Shown here one piece after another: positions 1 through 8,054 of a stretch of DNA of 64,000 nucleotides. The translations under genes and the position numbers were made by a program. A model generated the notes under the pieces. The model saw nothing but the letters and a program-made list of their open reading frames with translations, was not told where the DNA came from and ran no database searches. Each line of letters opens with the position of its first letter. Position 1 is the stretch's first letter. The stretch lies in assembly GCF_024710845.1 (NCBI RefSeq), contig NZ_JANJTZ010000051.1, positions 1 to 64,000 of the forward strand. Reading direction: 5' to 3'. The stretch is from Mesorhizobium sp. (lineage in GTDB: Bacteria > Pseudomonadota > Alphaproteobacteria > Rhizobiales > Rhizobiaceae).

Positions 1-292
1 AAATGCCATGTGCCAACTCCACGCTCTGCTCGATAGCGAGCCGACGACCTAGCAGGTTGTCGATACTGTCGCTTCTGCCCCAGTACGCATTGATGTGGCT
101 CAAAGCGCATGACTCGCCCTGCGGAGCAAATGCCTCGTGCCATTTCCAACAACTGACGGGAACAAACCCTCGCCTCCGCTCCTTGGGAGCACGCTGATCG
201 ATTTCTGTACCGGTGGCATCGAGGCCGCGCTTCACCGCCCGCAGGGCCAGCGCTAGGCGCCACGGCCAGACGGCGCCCGATCGCTCCGTGCA
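1..292 (-). pseudogene. Left-truncated minus-strand reading frame, unrecognised
   Basis: On the minus strand one frame stays open from position 292 to the left edge (97 codons, preceded by a TGA at 295-293). The translation has a protein-like composition, with segments such as LRAVKRGLDATGTEIDQ and AYWGRSDSIDNLLGRR. There is no ATG near the start of the open stretch; a GTG at 235-233 is the only plausible initiator. I do not recognise the family. It may be the N-terminal part of a gene that continues beyond the window or, given the wrecked genes next to it, a remnant. No ribosome binding site stands out. Confidence 0.3.
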
Positions 293-295
293 TCA

Positions 296-562
296 TCCGC
301 AGCCTTAGGTTGGAACTTTTGCAGCTGTAAGGGGACGCATCGCCGACTCTCGATAGCAGGGTATCCAGGTCTGCTGCACCGAGTTCGGTCGCCGCAACCC
401 ACCTCGACACAACGCTTACGATTGCAATGTCGAGACCTGATGCAATGAGGCTACGTGAGCGTCCGCTTTCAGCATGCGGGCGGGCGTTTTCTATCGACCG
501 GAAAGGGGTCGCAAAGCTGCCGCTCGTATCACTCAGGTTGTGATCCTAAGCTCTCGCCGTCT
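296..562. other. Stretch without a recognisable gene
   Basis: I find no convincing coding frame, RNA gene or repeat here. From 563 to about 655 a short plus-strand frame (TTG start, 28 codons, ending SEAGE) reads like a protein C-terminus but has an in-frame TAA just upstream. It is probably another fragment of the degraded neighbourhood. Confidence 0.4.
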
Positions 563-710
563 TGAGTGACCGCTATGCGCCCTATGCTCCCGTTGCCTCG
601 CATATGCGCGAACTCGTGTTGGAGCGGCTTCGGTCCGAAGCAGGAGAATAATTTCCCGCCGACTGATGCTCGCGCAAAATCGGTTGCCGAAAAATATCGA
701 GAAAATTTGA

Positions 711-1201
711 ATCGACAAAGTCGACGAGGCCGACATCCTTCCGCTGTGGCCGAAGCCGGATCGGGAGGCTACTGACGTCCGTTGGCCGCCGGCCATAGCC
801 TTCGCCGGAGGCATCGCACTGGCGGCCTTCGGGCTTGCGCGGCCGGAACTCGCATTTGGCCTCGTCGTGGTTGTCCTGGCAGGCCTCGGTAGCCTCAACC
901 TCCGCAGATGACCATTGCGGTCGTCATCACTCCCTTCGTCAACAATGCCTCGACCGCGCTCGTGCTGGGGCCAATCGCCCTTGGTATTCCCGCCGCTTCA
1001 GGCGTTTCGCCCGAATTGCCCCTGATTGCCGTAGCTCTCGGCGCATCCGTCGACTTCCTCATGCCGATTGGCCACCACAACAACACCGTCGTCATGGGCC
1101 TCGCCGGCTATCGGTTCGGCGATTTCCTGAAAGCGGGGTGGCCGGTGACGATCGTCGTGACGGCGACGGCAACAGTCTCTCTCTGGGTATGGTGGATGTA
1201 G
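711..1201 (+). pseudogene. Remnant of an SLC13/DASS-type anion permease
   Basis: Two fragments of one membrane transporter lie in different frames. From 711 to about 907 the frame reads hydrophobic (IDKVDEADILPLWPKPD, then AFAGGIALAAFGLARPELAF). That fits the stretch between the TrkA-C-like regulatory part and the second half of the transporter. From 908 to 1201 a second frame of 97 codons carries the family's C-terminal signature: VNNASTALVLGPIALGIPA, then FLMPIGHHNNTVVMGLAGYRFGDFL. Members of this family (sodium- or proton-coupled carboxylate/sulfate carriers) are usually 400-600 residues, so most of the N-terminal half is gone and a segment between the two pieces is deleted. A functional product is very unlikely. 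The 908 ATG is a convenience start, not a real one. Confidence 0.75.
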
Positions 1202-1399
1202 CGGCAGGTCCCCTCTCTGAACCTTCTGCGAGCAGACGTTCGGGTTGCGGCCCCTTTGAAGTCATTAGTAGGGGACTATTCCGGACCTGCTGCCGCGGCT
1301 CATCTCTGTCGCGGAATCGAACCAATTCGTATGAGATACCGTGTGAAACAGCGTACCGCGCCACAAGGTGGTTGTCGCGCTCGGCAAAACGTTCCGACC
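1202..1399. other. Intergenic region between permease remnant and cytochrome c' gene
   Basis: This is the convergent gap between the plus-strand permease remnant and the 3' end of the minus-strand cytochrome c' gene. I see no clear gene or repeat in it. Confidence 0.4.
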
Positions 1400-1957
1400 T
1401 CATTTTTCGAGCCGATATTTGCTGTGACAGGCGGTACAAGTTCCAAGCATCATGTGGAACAGATGCTCGGCGGGGATCGCGCTCAGATCTGCCTCACTCC
1501 GCAACGGCCTGGCCCCAAGCAGGCTGCCGCCGGACACGCCGGACCCCATGCGCATGTCGGCGCTGATCGCGTTTCCGGAACGTGCGGCCTTCTGATGGAA
1601 GGCGGCTGCGAGTTCTTCGAGGCGTGCAGCGATCTTGTCGAATGCCTCCCGCTCGGCAGCGATTTTCTGATCGTCGGCTTCGCTCTTCGCATCTGCGCTT
1701 ACGGCGAACAGAGCACTTAGCCCCGCGCCGCCATGCGTGACAAAGACCGACGCAGCTTCCTGGAACTTTGTCTTGTCATATGCCTGATCCCCGCTGAACA
1801 TCGCTGCGATTGTCTTGGCCGCACGGGCCATGTCTTTCATCGCCTGCTGACGGCGCTCAACTGCCGGAGACGGCTGCGCATCGTTGGCGGTGCCGGATGT
1901 CAGTTGCAGCAGGACGACCACAGCCGAAACGATAGCGAAACGGCATGACTTCGGCAT
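1400..1957 (-). CDS. Cytochrome c' family protein
   Basis: A predicted periplasmic c-type cytochrome of 185 residues. The N-terminus is a signal peptide (hydrophobic run FAIVSAVVVLLQL, likely cleavage near SGTAND). The single haem motif CTACH lies at residues 174-178, a few residues from the C-terminus, the arrangement typical of four-helix-bundle cytochromes c'. These bind NO and can protect against nitrosative stress, or serve as electron carriers. The ATG at 1957 begins right before the signal peptide; the frame stays open further upstream, but that part overlaps the SRPBCC gene in a non-matching composition. The gene is the last of a minus-strand set, 35 bases after the SRPBCC gene. It may share the low-oxygen control suggested by the FNR-type box at 5710-5723. 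Confidence 0.85.
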   Translation of the reverse strand: MPKSCRFAIVSAVVVLLQLTSGTANDAQPSPAVERRQQAMKDMARAAKTIAAMFSGDQAYDKTKFQEAASVFVTHGGAGLSALFAVSADAKSEADDQKIAAEREAFDKIAARLEELAAAFHQKAARSGNAISADMRMGSGVSGGSLLGARPLRSEADLSAIPAEHLFHMMLGTCTACHSKYRLEK

Positions 1958-1992
1958 GGACAGTCCCGCAGCGTTGGATAGCTTCACCTCCG

Positions 1993-2526
1993 TCACGATA
2001 TCTGACGACTGCGCCGCTTGTTGGCCCCGTCCACCGCGTGACGAAAATGTCGGGCTGCGTCGTTCGCCATCCGGTTCGTGCACCATTTCGCGTAGAATCC
2101 GCCCAGAAGCTGACCGAGCCAACGTGTCCCGAAACGTTGGGGCAGATCGTAGCCGATGAACACCGTCAGTTCCGACGAACCGGGTTCGGGCGCGATTGCG
2201 AACCCCATTCGATAGCGACCGATCACCCACAGCGTCGGCTCGATGACGGTGACCCACGTCTTCAATCGAGGCGGGTCGCGTTCCGTTACCATCTCTTCCA
2301 TTGAGAGCGGAATGCCGAGGAAGCTCCCGGTGAGCCCGAAGGTGGAGCCGACGGAACGCGCTCCGCCTTCGTCGAAGTGGATGTCCATCCTCGATCCCAT
2401 CATCATCCACGATCTCTGCCCCATGTGAGCGGAGAGACTGCGATGATCGTCGAGAAACGTGAAGACTGCCTCAGGAGATGCGTCCACGACGACTTGGGTT
2501 TCTGCCGAAAAAGGATATTCGGGCAT
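1993..2526 (-). CDS. SRPBCC (START-like) family protein
   Basis: A 177-residue soluble protein with the helix-grip pattern of SRPBCC/polyketide-cyclase-like proteins: an N-terminal strand with VDASPEAVFTFLDD, a basket of beta strands, and a long C-terminal helix (LGQLLGGFYAKWCTNRM). Such proteins bind hydrophobic ligands; no catalytic residues can be assigned. The start at 2526 is chosen because AAGGAGG lies 7 bases upstream; an ATG six codons earlier has no such site and would include the ribosome binding site in the coding region. It sits 30 bases downstream of the Spy-like gene and 35 bases before the cytochrome c' gene, so it is most likely co-transcribed with both. No signal peptide is seen, so it is probably cytoplasmic. 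The physiological role is unknown. Confidence 0.8.
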   Translation of the reverse strand: MPEYPFSAETQVVVDASPEAVFTFLDDHRSLSAHMGQRSWMMMGSRMDIHFDEGGARSVGSTFGLTGSFLGIPLSMEEMVTERDPPRLKTWVTVIEPTLWVIGRYRMGFAIAPEPGSSELTVFIGYDLPQRFGTRWLGQLLGGFYAKWCTNRMANDAARHFRHAVDGANKRRSRQIS

Positions 2527-2556
2527 TGGTAAGCCTCCTTGCACCGATTGCTCCCT

Positions 2557-3167
2557 TCACATCATGCCCATCGGCTCCATGAGCTTGTCCGCGGTCGCCT
2601 TTTGCGCCTCATCGAGGGCTGCATAGAACGGTTCGACGGCGGCCCTCAGGCGGCGGACCGCTTCCAGGCGGACAGTCAGCGCTCGCTCTCGTGTTTCGAG
2701 CACCGAAGGGAGCGTTTGGCCCGACGCCGGCTGCATCATGGGCTCCGACGCGCCTGCGTTGGCTCTCAAAGCCTCGGCGACCGCTGCCCAGAACGGCTCC
2801 TGTGCGGGCGTCACCTTGAGTTCGGTGCGGAGGAAGGCGATGCGGCCTTCGATATGTTCCGGCGACATCATCTGCCCCATCCGGCCGCCACCGAACATTC
2901 CCTCGCCCGACATCATGCCTCGCATCATGGCGCTTTGGCCCTGCATCATCTCCCGCATCATCGCCATCATATCTGCGCTCATCATCCCACCGCCCATCAT
3001 GCCGCCTCAGGTCCCGGCATCGCGTCGGGTGCGGACTGTTTCGGGGTGGCCTCCACCGCTTGTGCTTCCTGCGCCGCCGATGGCGGGTGATGCGCGTCTT
3101 CGGCAAAGGACATTGCCGGGGTCAGCAGCACGGCCACTGCGGCCAGTGCCTTCAGCAACGTTGTCAT
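2557..3167 (-). pseudogene. Spy/CpxP-like periplasmic protein, frameshifted
   Basis: Two consecutive frames make up one recognisable protein. From 3167 to 2997 a 56-codon frame encodes a signal peptide (MTTLLKALAAVAVLLTPAMS) and a His/Pro-rich linker. From 3000 to 2557 a 147-codon frame encodes a Met-rich stretch and the helical LTxxQ-type domain (EGRIAFLRTELKVTPAQ) of the Spy/CpxP/CnrR chaperone or metal-sensor family. The second part has no export signal of its own. One extra base near 3000 would join them as signal, linker, then GGMMGGG. The two frames overlap as ATGA (2997-3000), so coupled translation is possible but would leave the domain in the cytoplasm. A second ATG with a strong GGGAGG site lies upstream at 3198 (MKKVTLEV), in the frame of the second part. 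The gene is either a recent one-base mutation or a sequencing error. Confidence 0.7.
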
Positions 3168-3286
3168 GGTCACGTACTTCCAGAGTCACCTTTTTCATTG
3201 TCGGTCCTCCCACGTTTCCGTCTTAAATCGCCGTGGCGCCGTAGCGCCGCGGCGGCCGCGGACAGTCACCGCGGCCTGCAGATGTC

Positions 3287-4714
3287 CTAGGTTCGATAGG
3301 CGAAGGTCGACATCATCCCGGTCGCCATGTGGTAGAGGTGGTGGCAGTGGAATGCCCATTGGCCGGGATTGCCGGCATCGACGGCAATCGTTACCGAGCG
3401 CATCGGCGGCACCAGCACGGTGTCTCTCACCGCTCCTTCAAAGCGCTTCCCGTCGATCGCGACAACCTGGAAGTGATGGCCGTGAAGGTGCATTGGATGC
3501 GCCATCATGCTCATGTTGCGCAGCGTCACTTCCACGCGGTCGCCCGCGTCGACGACGATCGGCTCGTTGGTCGCCAGGCCCCAGCGATAGGCGGCCATGC
3601 CGCCGGTGAGCACAATGTCGAACATCTTCTCCGCCTTGCGCGATACAAGTGGCGCAACGGCCCGCAGCTGCGCCTCGAGCGCCAGATCGAGAACCGGGGC
3701 GTCGCCATCTGCGAACGTCGCGACCTTCGCCACCGCCGCCCCCGCCGGGCGCAGAATGACGCCTGTCCGTTCCCTGCTCCCCTCGCGCAGCGCCAGGATC
3801 GGAAATGAACGGGCTTCGCGCGGCAATTGTACGCGGACATCGATGCGCTGTCCCATCGTCATCGGGAAGCGGCTGCCCTTGACCGGCTCGACATCCTGGC
3901 CGTCGACCGCGATCAGTTCGCCTTCGAGTTCGCCGAAATCGATCGTGAACGCGGTCGCGGTCGCGGCGTTGATGATCCGCACGCGTACGCGTCCGCCTGG
4001 TTCGACCGACACGATCTCCGGATCGTCCAGAGTCCGGTCGTTGGCCAGATAGGCGTCATACTCGATGTCGTTGAGATCCATGGCCATGCCGCCATGGTTC
4101 ATTCCGGCCATGGCGCCCGCACCCGCCCCCGACATATTCATGCCGCCATGCCGCATCGGCGCCGCTGCGCTACCTGTCAGGCGGGCCAGCAGTTCCTCCG
4201 GCGACGAGAACGAGAAGTCGTGCAGGAGAACGACGACCTCCTGTTCATCCCTCTTATCGTCGTTTGGATCAGCGACGATCAGCGGCGCGGCGAGAAGCGC
4301 CTGCTCCTGCAGCGTGTGGGCGTGCATCCAATGGGTGCCCGGCCTGCCGACCGGGAAGTCGTATGCGCGGTCGGCACCGGCGGCAATGAGAGGCAGCGGT
4401 GCATCGCCGACGCCGTCGCTCGGCCAGGGCGGCGTCAGCCCGTGCCAGTGGATGATGGTCGACTCGGCGGTCTCGTTGCGGAGCAGGACGTTGAATGCAT
4501 CACCCGCCCGCAACCGCAGACCTGGAGAGCCGTTCTCGTGTTGCAGGCCGAAGACGCTGGCAGCCTTGCCGTTCACCTCGATCGTGCGGCGGACGACTCT
4601 CAGCAGAGTCTGGCCGGCTGGCTGACCGGCGACGGCCGCATTGAGCAAGACTGGCGGTGCCGCGAAAGCCGCGGCGCTGGCGATTGCGACTTTGAGGAAT
4701 TCCCGGCGTTTCAT
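3287..4714 (-). CDS. Tat-exported multicopper oxidase
   Basis: A 475-residue multicopper oxidase, probably a periplasmic Cu(I) oxidase or metal-resistance oxidase of the CueO/CopA type. The N-terminus MKRREFLKV with the following hydrophobic stretch is a twin-arginine signal. Copper ligand motifs are present in order: HWHG (89-92), HWMHAH (128-133), HPMHLHGHHF near the C-terminus and HCHHLYHMATGM, the last with the type 1 Cys, His and axial Met. A Met/His-rich loop (MNMSGAGAGAMAGMNHGGM, about residue 225) resembles the labile-copper region of CueO. The start at 4714 is chosen for the Tat motif and the GGAAA just upstream; an in-frame ATG four codons earlier is possible. The gene lies between a DUF5676-like membrane protein and a His/Met-rich Spy-like protein, a typical copper/stress neighbourhood. 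Confidence 0.9.
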   Translation of the reverse strand: MKRREFLKVAIASAAAFAAPPVLLNAAVAGQPAGQTLLRVVRRTIEVNGKAASVFGLQHENGSPGLRLRAGDAFNVLLRNETAESTIIHWHGLTPPWPSDGVGDAPLPLIAAGADRAYDFPVGRPGTHWMHAHTLQEQALLAAPLIVADPNDDKRDEQEVVVLLHDFSFSSPEELLARLTGSAAAPMRHGGMNMSGAGAGAMAGMNHGGMAMDLNDIEYDAYLANDRTLDDPEIVSVEPGGRVRVRIINAATATAFTIDFGELEGELIAVDGQDVEPVKGSRFPMTMGQRIDVRVQLPREARSFPILALREGSRERTGVILRPAGAAVAKVATFADGDAPVLDLALEAQLRAVAPLVSRKAEKMFDIVLTGGMAAYRWGLATNEPIVVDAGDRVEVTLRNMSMMAHPMHLHGHHFQVVAIDGKRFEGAVRDTVLVPPMRSVTIAVDAGNPGQWAFHCHHLYHMATGMMSTFAYRT

Positions 4715-4817
4715 GATCGTTTCCATCGGTTGTGGGTTTCCGGTTCGGCCAACTCGTCGGCTGAATGTTGACTTGAGGAGAGGCGCGCGATGACCTGTTG
4801 CTGGGTGGGGGCCGGTC

Positions 4818-5099
4818 CTACCGGCGCCCGGTGGCGACGACGTTGTAGATCGACGCGTAGACGACACCCGCGACAAGCCCGACGAGCCCAAGCCCGACGA
4901 CGCCATAGAGGACGCGACCCGCGCTCATGGGTGCCGTCGTCTTGACCGTGCTGAGATCAAGTCCGTGTGTGAAGGCGCCGAAGAAATCGAGCGTTCGATC
5001 CGGCCAGATCGCGAAGGCGAGCGCGCACAGCATGCTCAGAAAGGCGAGCGTTGCGCCCAGCACGACGCCGACAGCAAGAGTACTTAGCTTCCCGTTCAT
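4818..5099 (-). CDS. Small DUF5676-like membrane protein
   Basis: A 93-residue protein with two predicted transmembrane helices: residues about 8-32 (VGVVLGATLAFLSMLCALAF) and about 66-88 (VLYGVVGLGLVGLVAGVVY), joined by a loop containing WPDRTLDFFGAFTHGLDL. This layout and the loop match the DUF5676 family of small inner-membrane proteins, often found beside metal-resistance genes; the function is not known. The start at 5099 has GGTGGAG about 7 bases upstream. It lies 103 bases upstream of the multicopper oxidase gene on the same strand, so the two are probably transcribed together. Confidence 0.75.
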   Translation of the reverse strand: MNGKLSTLAVGVVLGATLAFLSMLCALAFAIWPDRTLDFFGAFTHGLDLSTVKTTAPMSAGRVLYGVVGLGLVGLVAGVVYASIYNVVATGRR

Positions 5100-5263
5100 G
5101 GAAATTCTCCACCAGATCATGCGCTATCCGAGCCGTTCACACGGCCGATCACGGCTGGCGTGCAAGCGGCACTGAACGCCGGCGCAAGTCTCGCAATTGC
5201 TGGCGGAGTGACGAACCTCTCGTCCTGTCAGTCCGGCAATTGCCGAGACCGCGCGGCGCGGTT

Positions 5264-5674
5264 TCAGGCGTGGCTTCGTGGAGGTCTAAGAAGGGATTCT
5301 GGATCGATGCCTGTCAACGAGAATCCGGTGCCAGTGATGCCGCAGGCGGCGATTGTGGTTCGATCGAGAACATTGCCCGCTGCGATGGGTATCGCTGTTG
5401 CGCAACAACCCGATGTAGCGGAGCCGGCGCAGTCCATGCGGCAGTCCTGCATGCAACGATCTTGATTGCAGTCGTGACGACCTGCCGCCAATGCCGTTGC
5501 TTCGTCTTCTTTGCCCGGCTCGGCAAGCGCCAAAGGGTGACGCGACAAGTTGGTCTCGACGGAGTTAGCCCCAACCGCTCCGCTCAGAAAAGGGGCGGCG
5601 CTTGCCACCGCGCTGCCGGCGATCAGGAAGATCGCGGCGAGCAGGACGCGGATGTGAGCCAGCGTGAATTCCAT
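5264..5674 (-). CDS. Small exported Cys-rich protein, function unknown
   Basis: A 136-residue protein with an N-terminal signal peptide (hydrophobic VLLAAIFLIAGSAVASA, cleavage expected after ASA). The mature part contains a cysteine cluster, CNQDRCMQDCRMDC followed by GCC, and ends with GIDPESLLRPPRSHA. I do not recognise a named family. The Cys spacing and the neighbouring copper oxidase suggest periplasmic metal binding, but this is inference. It is the first gene of the minus-strand set ending at 1400, 36 bases from an FNR-type palindrome. No strong ribosome binding site is visible upstream of the ATG. Confidence 0.65.
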   Translation of the reverse strand: MEFTLAHIRVLLAAIFLIAGSAVASAAPFLSGAVGANSVETNLSRHPLALAEPGKEDEATALAAGRHDCNQDRCMQDCRMDCAGSATSGCCATAIPIAAGNVLDRTTIAACGITGTGFSLTGIDPESLLRPPRSHA

Positions 5675-5709
5675 TTTGACAGCCTAGAGGCAATCGCGGC
5701 TGTGTTGCT

Positions 5710-5723
5710 TTGATGCAAATCAA
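5710..5723. promoter_or_regulatory. FNR/FixK-type box in divergent promoter region
   Basis: TTGATGCAAATCAA is an exact match to the TTGAT-N4-ATCAA consensus of FNR/FixK/DNR-family regulators. It lies between the divergent genes at 5674 (minus) and 5820 (plus). For the plus gene a TATTGA at 5745-5750 would be a -10 element at the spacing expected for a class II promoter (box centred near -41.5, start near 5757). For the minus gene the same geometry would put the transcription start almost on the ATG, which is less convincing. Confidence 0.7.
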
Positions 5724-5819
5724 CGTCCGTACATGTGCCACCCGTATTGATGATAGATGATACATGGAGCGTGGTCTGGACATGTCCGGACGACGAGGCA
5801 GTGGGCACACGAGGCCGAG

Positions 5820-7100
5820 ATGAACGAGCTCAGTTATCGCGGTCAAACGGAGGCCATTTCGGCCCGGCTCAACCGGGATTGTTTCTGCATAAGTCTCGAC
5901 CGCGCCGCTCTATCGGAGGCACTGGATCGAGAAGCGGGCGAGAAAGGTTTCTGCGAGACCTTCATCGAGTCCCGTCCGCATCTGTTTTCCAATGTCCCGG
6001 TCTTCCTCTCCCGCTCTGCCGTCGAGGAAATGCGGGGCATCGTAGAGGCCATCGAGGCGACGACGAGATTGCCGGGCTACCGCGACACCGTCCTCTCCTG
6101 GGCTCCCGAAATCGCACAGCAGGACTTCGGTCCCGCCGGAGTGCTGATGGGTTATGATTTTCACCTCGACGACGATGGTCCCCGGCTGATTGAAGTCAAC
6201 ACCAATGCCGGCGGCGCATTTCTCAATGCACTGCTGGCCAAAGCCCAGGAGGCCTGTTGCGCCGAGGTGAAACAGGGTCTTATCGCCACTCAGGAGGACG
6301 ACTTTGAAGCGCGCATTGTCGCGATGTTCCGGGATGAATGGCGGCGACAGCGAGGCACCGGTTCCCCGCGACGAATCGCGATTATCGACGATCGGCCCGA
6401 GGAGCAATACCTCTACCCGGAGTTCGTTCTCGCCAGGCAGTTGTTGATGAAACACGGCTTCGACGCCGTGATCGGCGATGCCGGTGAGCTGCGATATGAG
6501 GGTGGTTCGCTTCGGCTCTCCGGCGCCGAAATCGACCTTGTCTACAATCGCCTGGTCGATTTCGCATTGGACGGCCCGGAGCATACGGCACTCAGGGCGG
6601 CCTATCGCGACGGCGCTGTGGTGGTCACACCCAATCCGCGTAATCACGCGCTTTTTGCGGCCAAGCGCAACCTGACGCTTCTGTCCGATCCAACGGCGCT
6701 TGAAGCCATGGGCCTTTCCCAGGACATGCGTTCGAGGCTTGCCGGCATTCCGACGACCGTGCTCGTCACGCCGGACAACGCGGACGAGCTTTGGCAATCG
6801 AGGAAAGAGCTGTTTTTCAAGCCGGTCGCCGGACATGGTGGAAAGGCGGTCTATCGCGGCGACAAGGTAACCAAGGGAGTGTGGGCGGAGATTGCCCGGG
6901 GCGGCTACGTGGCCCAGGCTTTTGCCGCACCCGGACAGCGGATGATCGAGATCGACGGGGCGGTCGCGCCGCGCAAGATGGACGTACGGCTCTACACCTA
7001 CAGCGGCCAGGTCCTGCTCGCGGCCGCGCGCCTCTATCAGGGCCAGACGACCAATTTCAGGACGCCGGGCGGCGGCTTTGCCCCCGTCCTGGTGATATGA
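5820..7100 (+). CDS. ATP-grasp-like protein of unknown substrate
   Basis: A 426-residue soluble protein. Two features point to an ATP-grasp-like ligase fold: an internal block DDDGPRLIEVNTNAGGAFLN (about residues 120-140), resembling the metal- and phosphate-binding strand of ATP-grasp enzymes, and a C-terminal block with FFKPVAGHGGKAVYRG (about 335-350), resembling the nucleotide-binding lysine and glycine-rich loop, followed by YVAQAF and MDVRLYTYSGQVL. The order of these blocks differs from classical ATP-grasp enzymes, so a permuted arrangement as in glutathionylspermidine-synthase-like proteins is possible. The substrate is unknown. The ATG at 5820 is chosen because GAGG lies 5 bases upstream; an in-frame ATG at 5757 coincides with the predicted transcription start. 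It is monocistronic and divergent from the copper-type genes, behind the FNR-type box. Confidence 0.65.
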   Translation: MNELSYRGQTEAISARLNRDCFCISLDRAALSEALDREAGEKGFCETFIESRPHLFSNVPVFLSRSAVEEMRGIVEAIEATTRLPGYRDTVLSWAPEIAQQDFGPAGVLMGYDFHLDDDGPRLIEVNTNAGGAFLNALLAKAQEACCAEVKQGLIATQEDDFEARIVAMFRDEWRRQRGTGSPRRIAIIDDRPEEQYLYPEFVLARQLLMKHGFDAVIGDAGELRYEGGSLRLSGAEIDLVYNRLVDFALDGPEHTALRAAYRDGAVVVTPNPRNHALFAAKRNLTLLSDPTALEAMGLSQDMRSRLAGIPTTVLVTPDNADELWQSRKELFFKPVAGHGGKAVYRGDKVTKGVWAEIARGGYVAQAFAAPGQRMIEIDGAVAPRKMDVRLYTYSGQVLLAAARLYQGQTTNFRTPGGGFAPVLVI

Positions 7101-7500
7101 TGACACTTGGCTCGTCGGTGGCAGATGCTCGGCTCGGGTGGCAAAAAACCACGCCTTCTGACGGCGAAAGCACAAGCCCAACGCCGCGCCATTTCCTCAG
7201 CCATGAAGTTGGTGTTGAACGTGCTGCTCGAACTCTTCTGCCGTATGGTCGCTGGGTTTCACCTGACCGGATGCGGTCCAAGACGTTAAAAAGTCTCGTG
7301 AACTCGCGGACTGCAATGCTCGACTGGCCGACACATCCACGTCGAAGCGGGATTCCGACTTTGCGCCACCTCGCATAGAGGCGCTCGAGCAGGTCGCGCT
7401 TATGGAATCTGGCGACACAGTTCTCACCTGAACGCAGTTGCCCGATCTCCGCTGTCCGAAACTGCGGAACCTGATTCGAGAGAAGGGCCTGGAGCTCGCG
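7101..7500. other. Non-coding or degraded stretch downstream of ATP-grasp gene
   Basis: Short broken frames only. A 28-codon plus-strand frame from 7203 (MKLVLNVLLELFCRMVAGF) and a frame running to about 7430 have no clear relatives that I can name. The composition looks coding-derived but interrupted. Together with the transposase debris that follows, this is best read as decayed DNA. Confidence 0.4.
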
Positions 7501-7720
7501 GGCAGGGGCGCTATATCGCCACTACCGGTGGCGCCCACGAACTGTCGTTCTTCCCCGGCGAAAGAGATCGTCGCCGATGTCTCAGAGCAACATTGGGTTG
7601 TGGGCATCGGATATGTCGCAACCCCAACAGACTTCTTCTATGTCGCCGCCATCCTCGACGCCTGGTCAGGCAACTCGGAGGACTATCCGCCCGTCAGTCT
7701 CGGACTACTCGCCCAATGAT
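7500..7720 (+). pseudogene. IS3-family transposase (OrfB) remnant
   Basis: Two pieces of an IS3-type integrase-core transposase lie in different frames. Around 7509-7570 one frame reads RYIATTGGAHELSFFPGER, resembling the segment ahead of the DDE core. From 7576 to about 7690 another reads EQHWVVGIGYVATPTDFFYV followed by AAILDAWS, matching the region around the first catalytic aspartate in IS3 OrfB proteins (typically W-x-D-I-T-Y...AVVIDAWSR). The catalytic Asp position is Gly here (GIGY) and the frame then runs out. The element is clearly dead. No terminal inverted repeats could be assigned. Confidence 0.65.
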
Positions 7721-7768
7721 CGCGATCATCGTCCGGGTGTGGGCAGCTTGCCTGCTCCCGACGCGCGC

Positions 7769-7995
7769 TTCCCTGTTTAGACCCAGACATTCCCTGCTCG
7801 GCGATGGCGAATTCCCTGTTAAGCCCAAACAGGGAATTCGGGCGCAACGCACTGAAGGATCGGGGGTTTTCGGGGCGCCGAGCTCGTTTCCAGGTCCAGA
7901 AACCGCAAGATTCCAGTTTATTCCCTGTTATCCGGGGAATCGTATCAGAGATTGGTTCGCTCCGGACTGCGCACACCACCAGCGGATTTTCCCTG
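7769..7995. repeat. Cluster of TTCCCTG repeats with inverted copies
   Basis: TTCCCTG occurs at 7769, 7790, 7812, 7921 and 7989, and as its complement at 7830. The copies at 7808-7820 and 7828-7840 form a perfect 13-base inverted repeat (CGAATTCCCTGTT / AACAGGGAATTCG) with a 7-base spacer. A second, shorter palindrome-like unit (ATTCCC...GGGGAAT) lies at 7920-7940. This is far more than chance and marks a composite repeat rather than coding DNA. I recall similar TTCCCTGTT clusters in other rhizobial genomes, but cannot confirm this here. Confidence 0.7.
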
Positions 7996-8054
7996 ACGTC
8001 GATCCATATACTGCGTGCGGGAAAGCGCTGTCTTTTTCGTGGCCGGAGGCCGCC

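Noticed and set aside
7769-7995. TTCCCTG cluster as a CRISPR array
   Set aside because: The unit is 7-13 bases, spacing is irregular and copies occur in both orientations; there are no cas genes.
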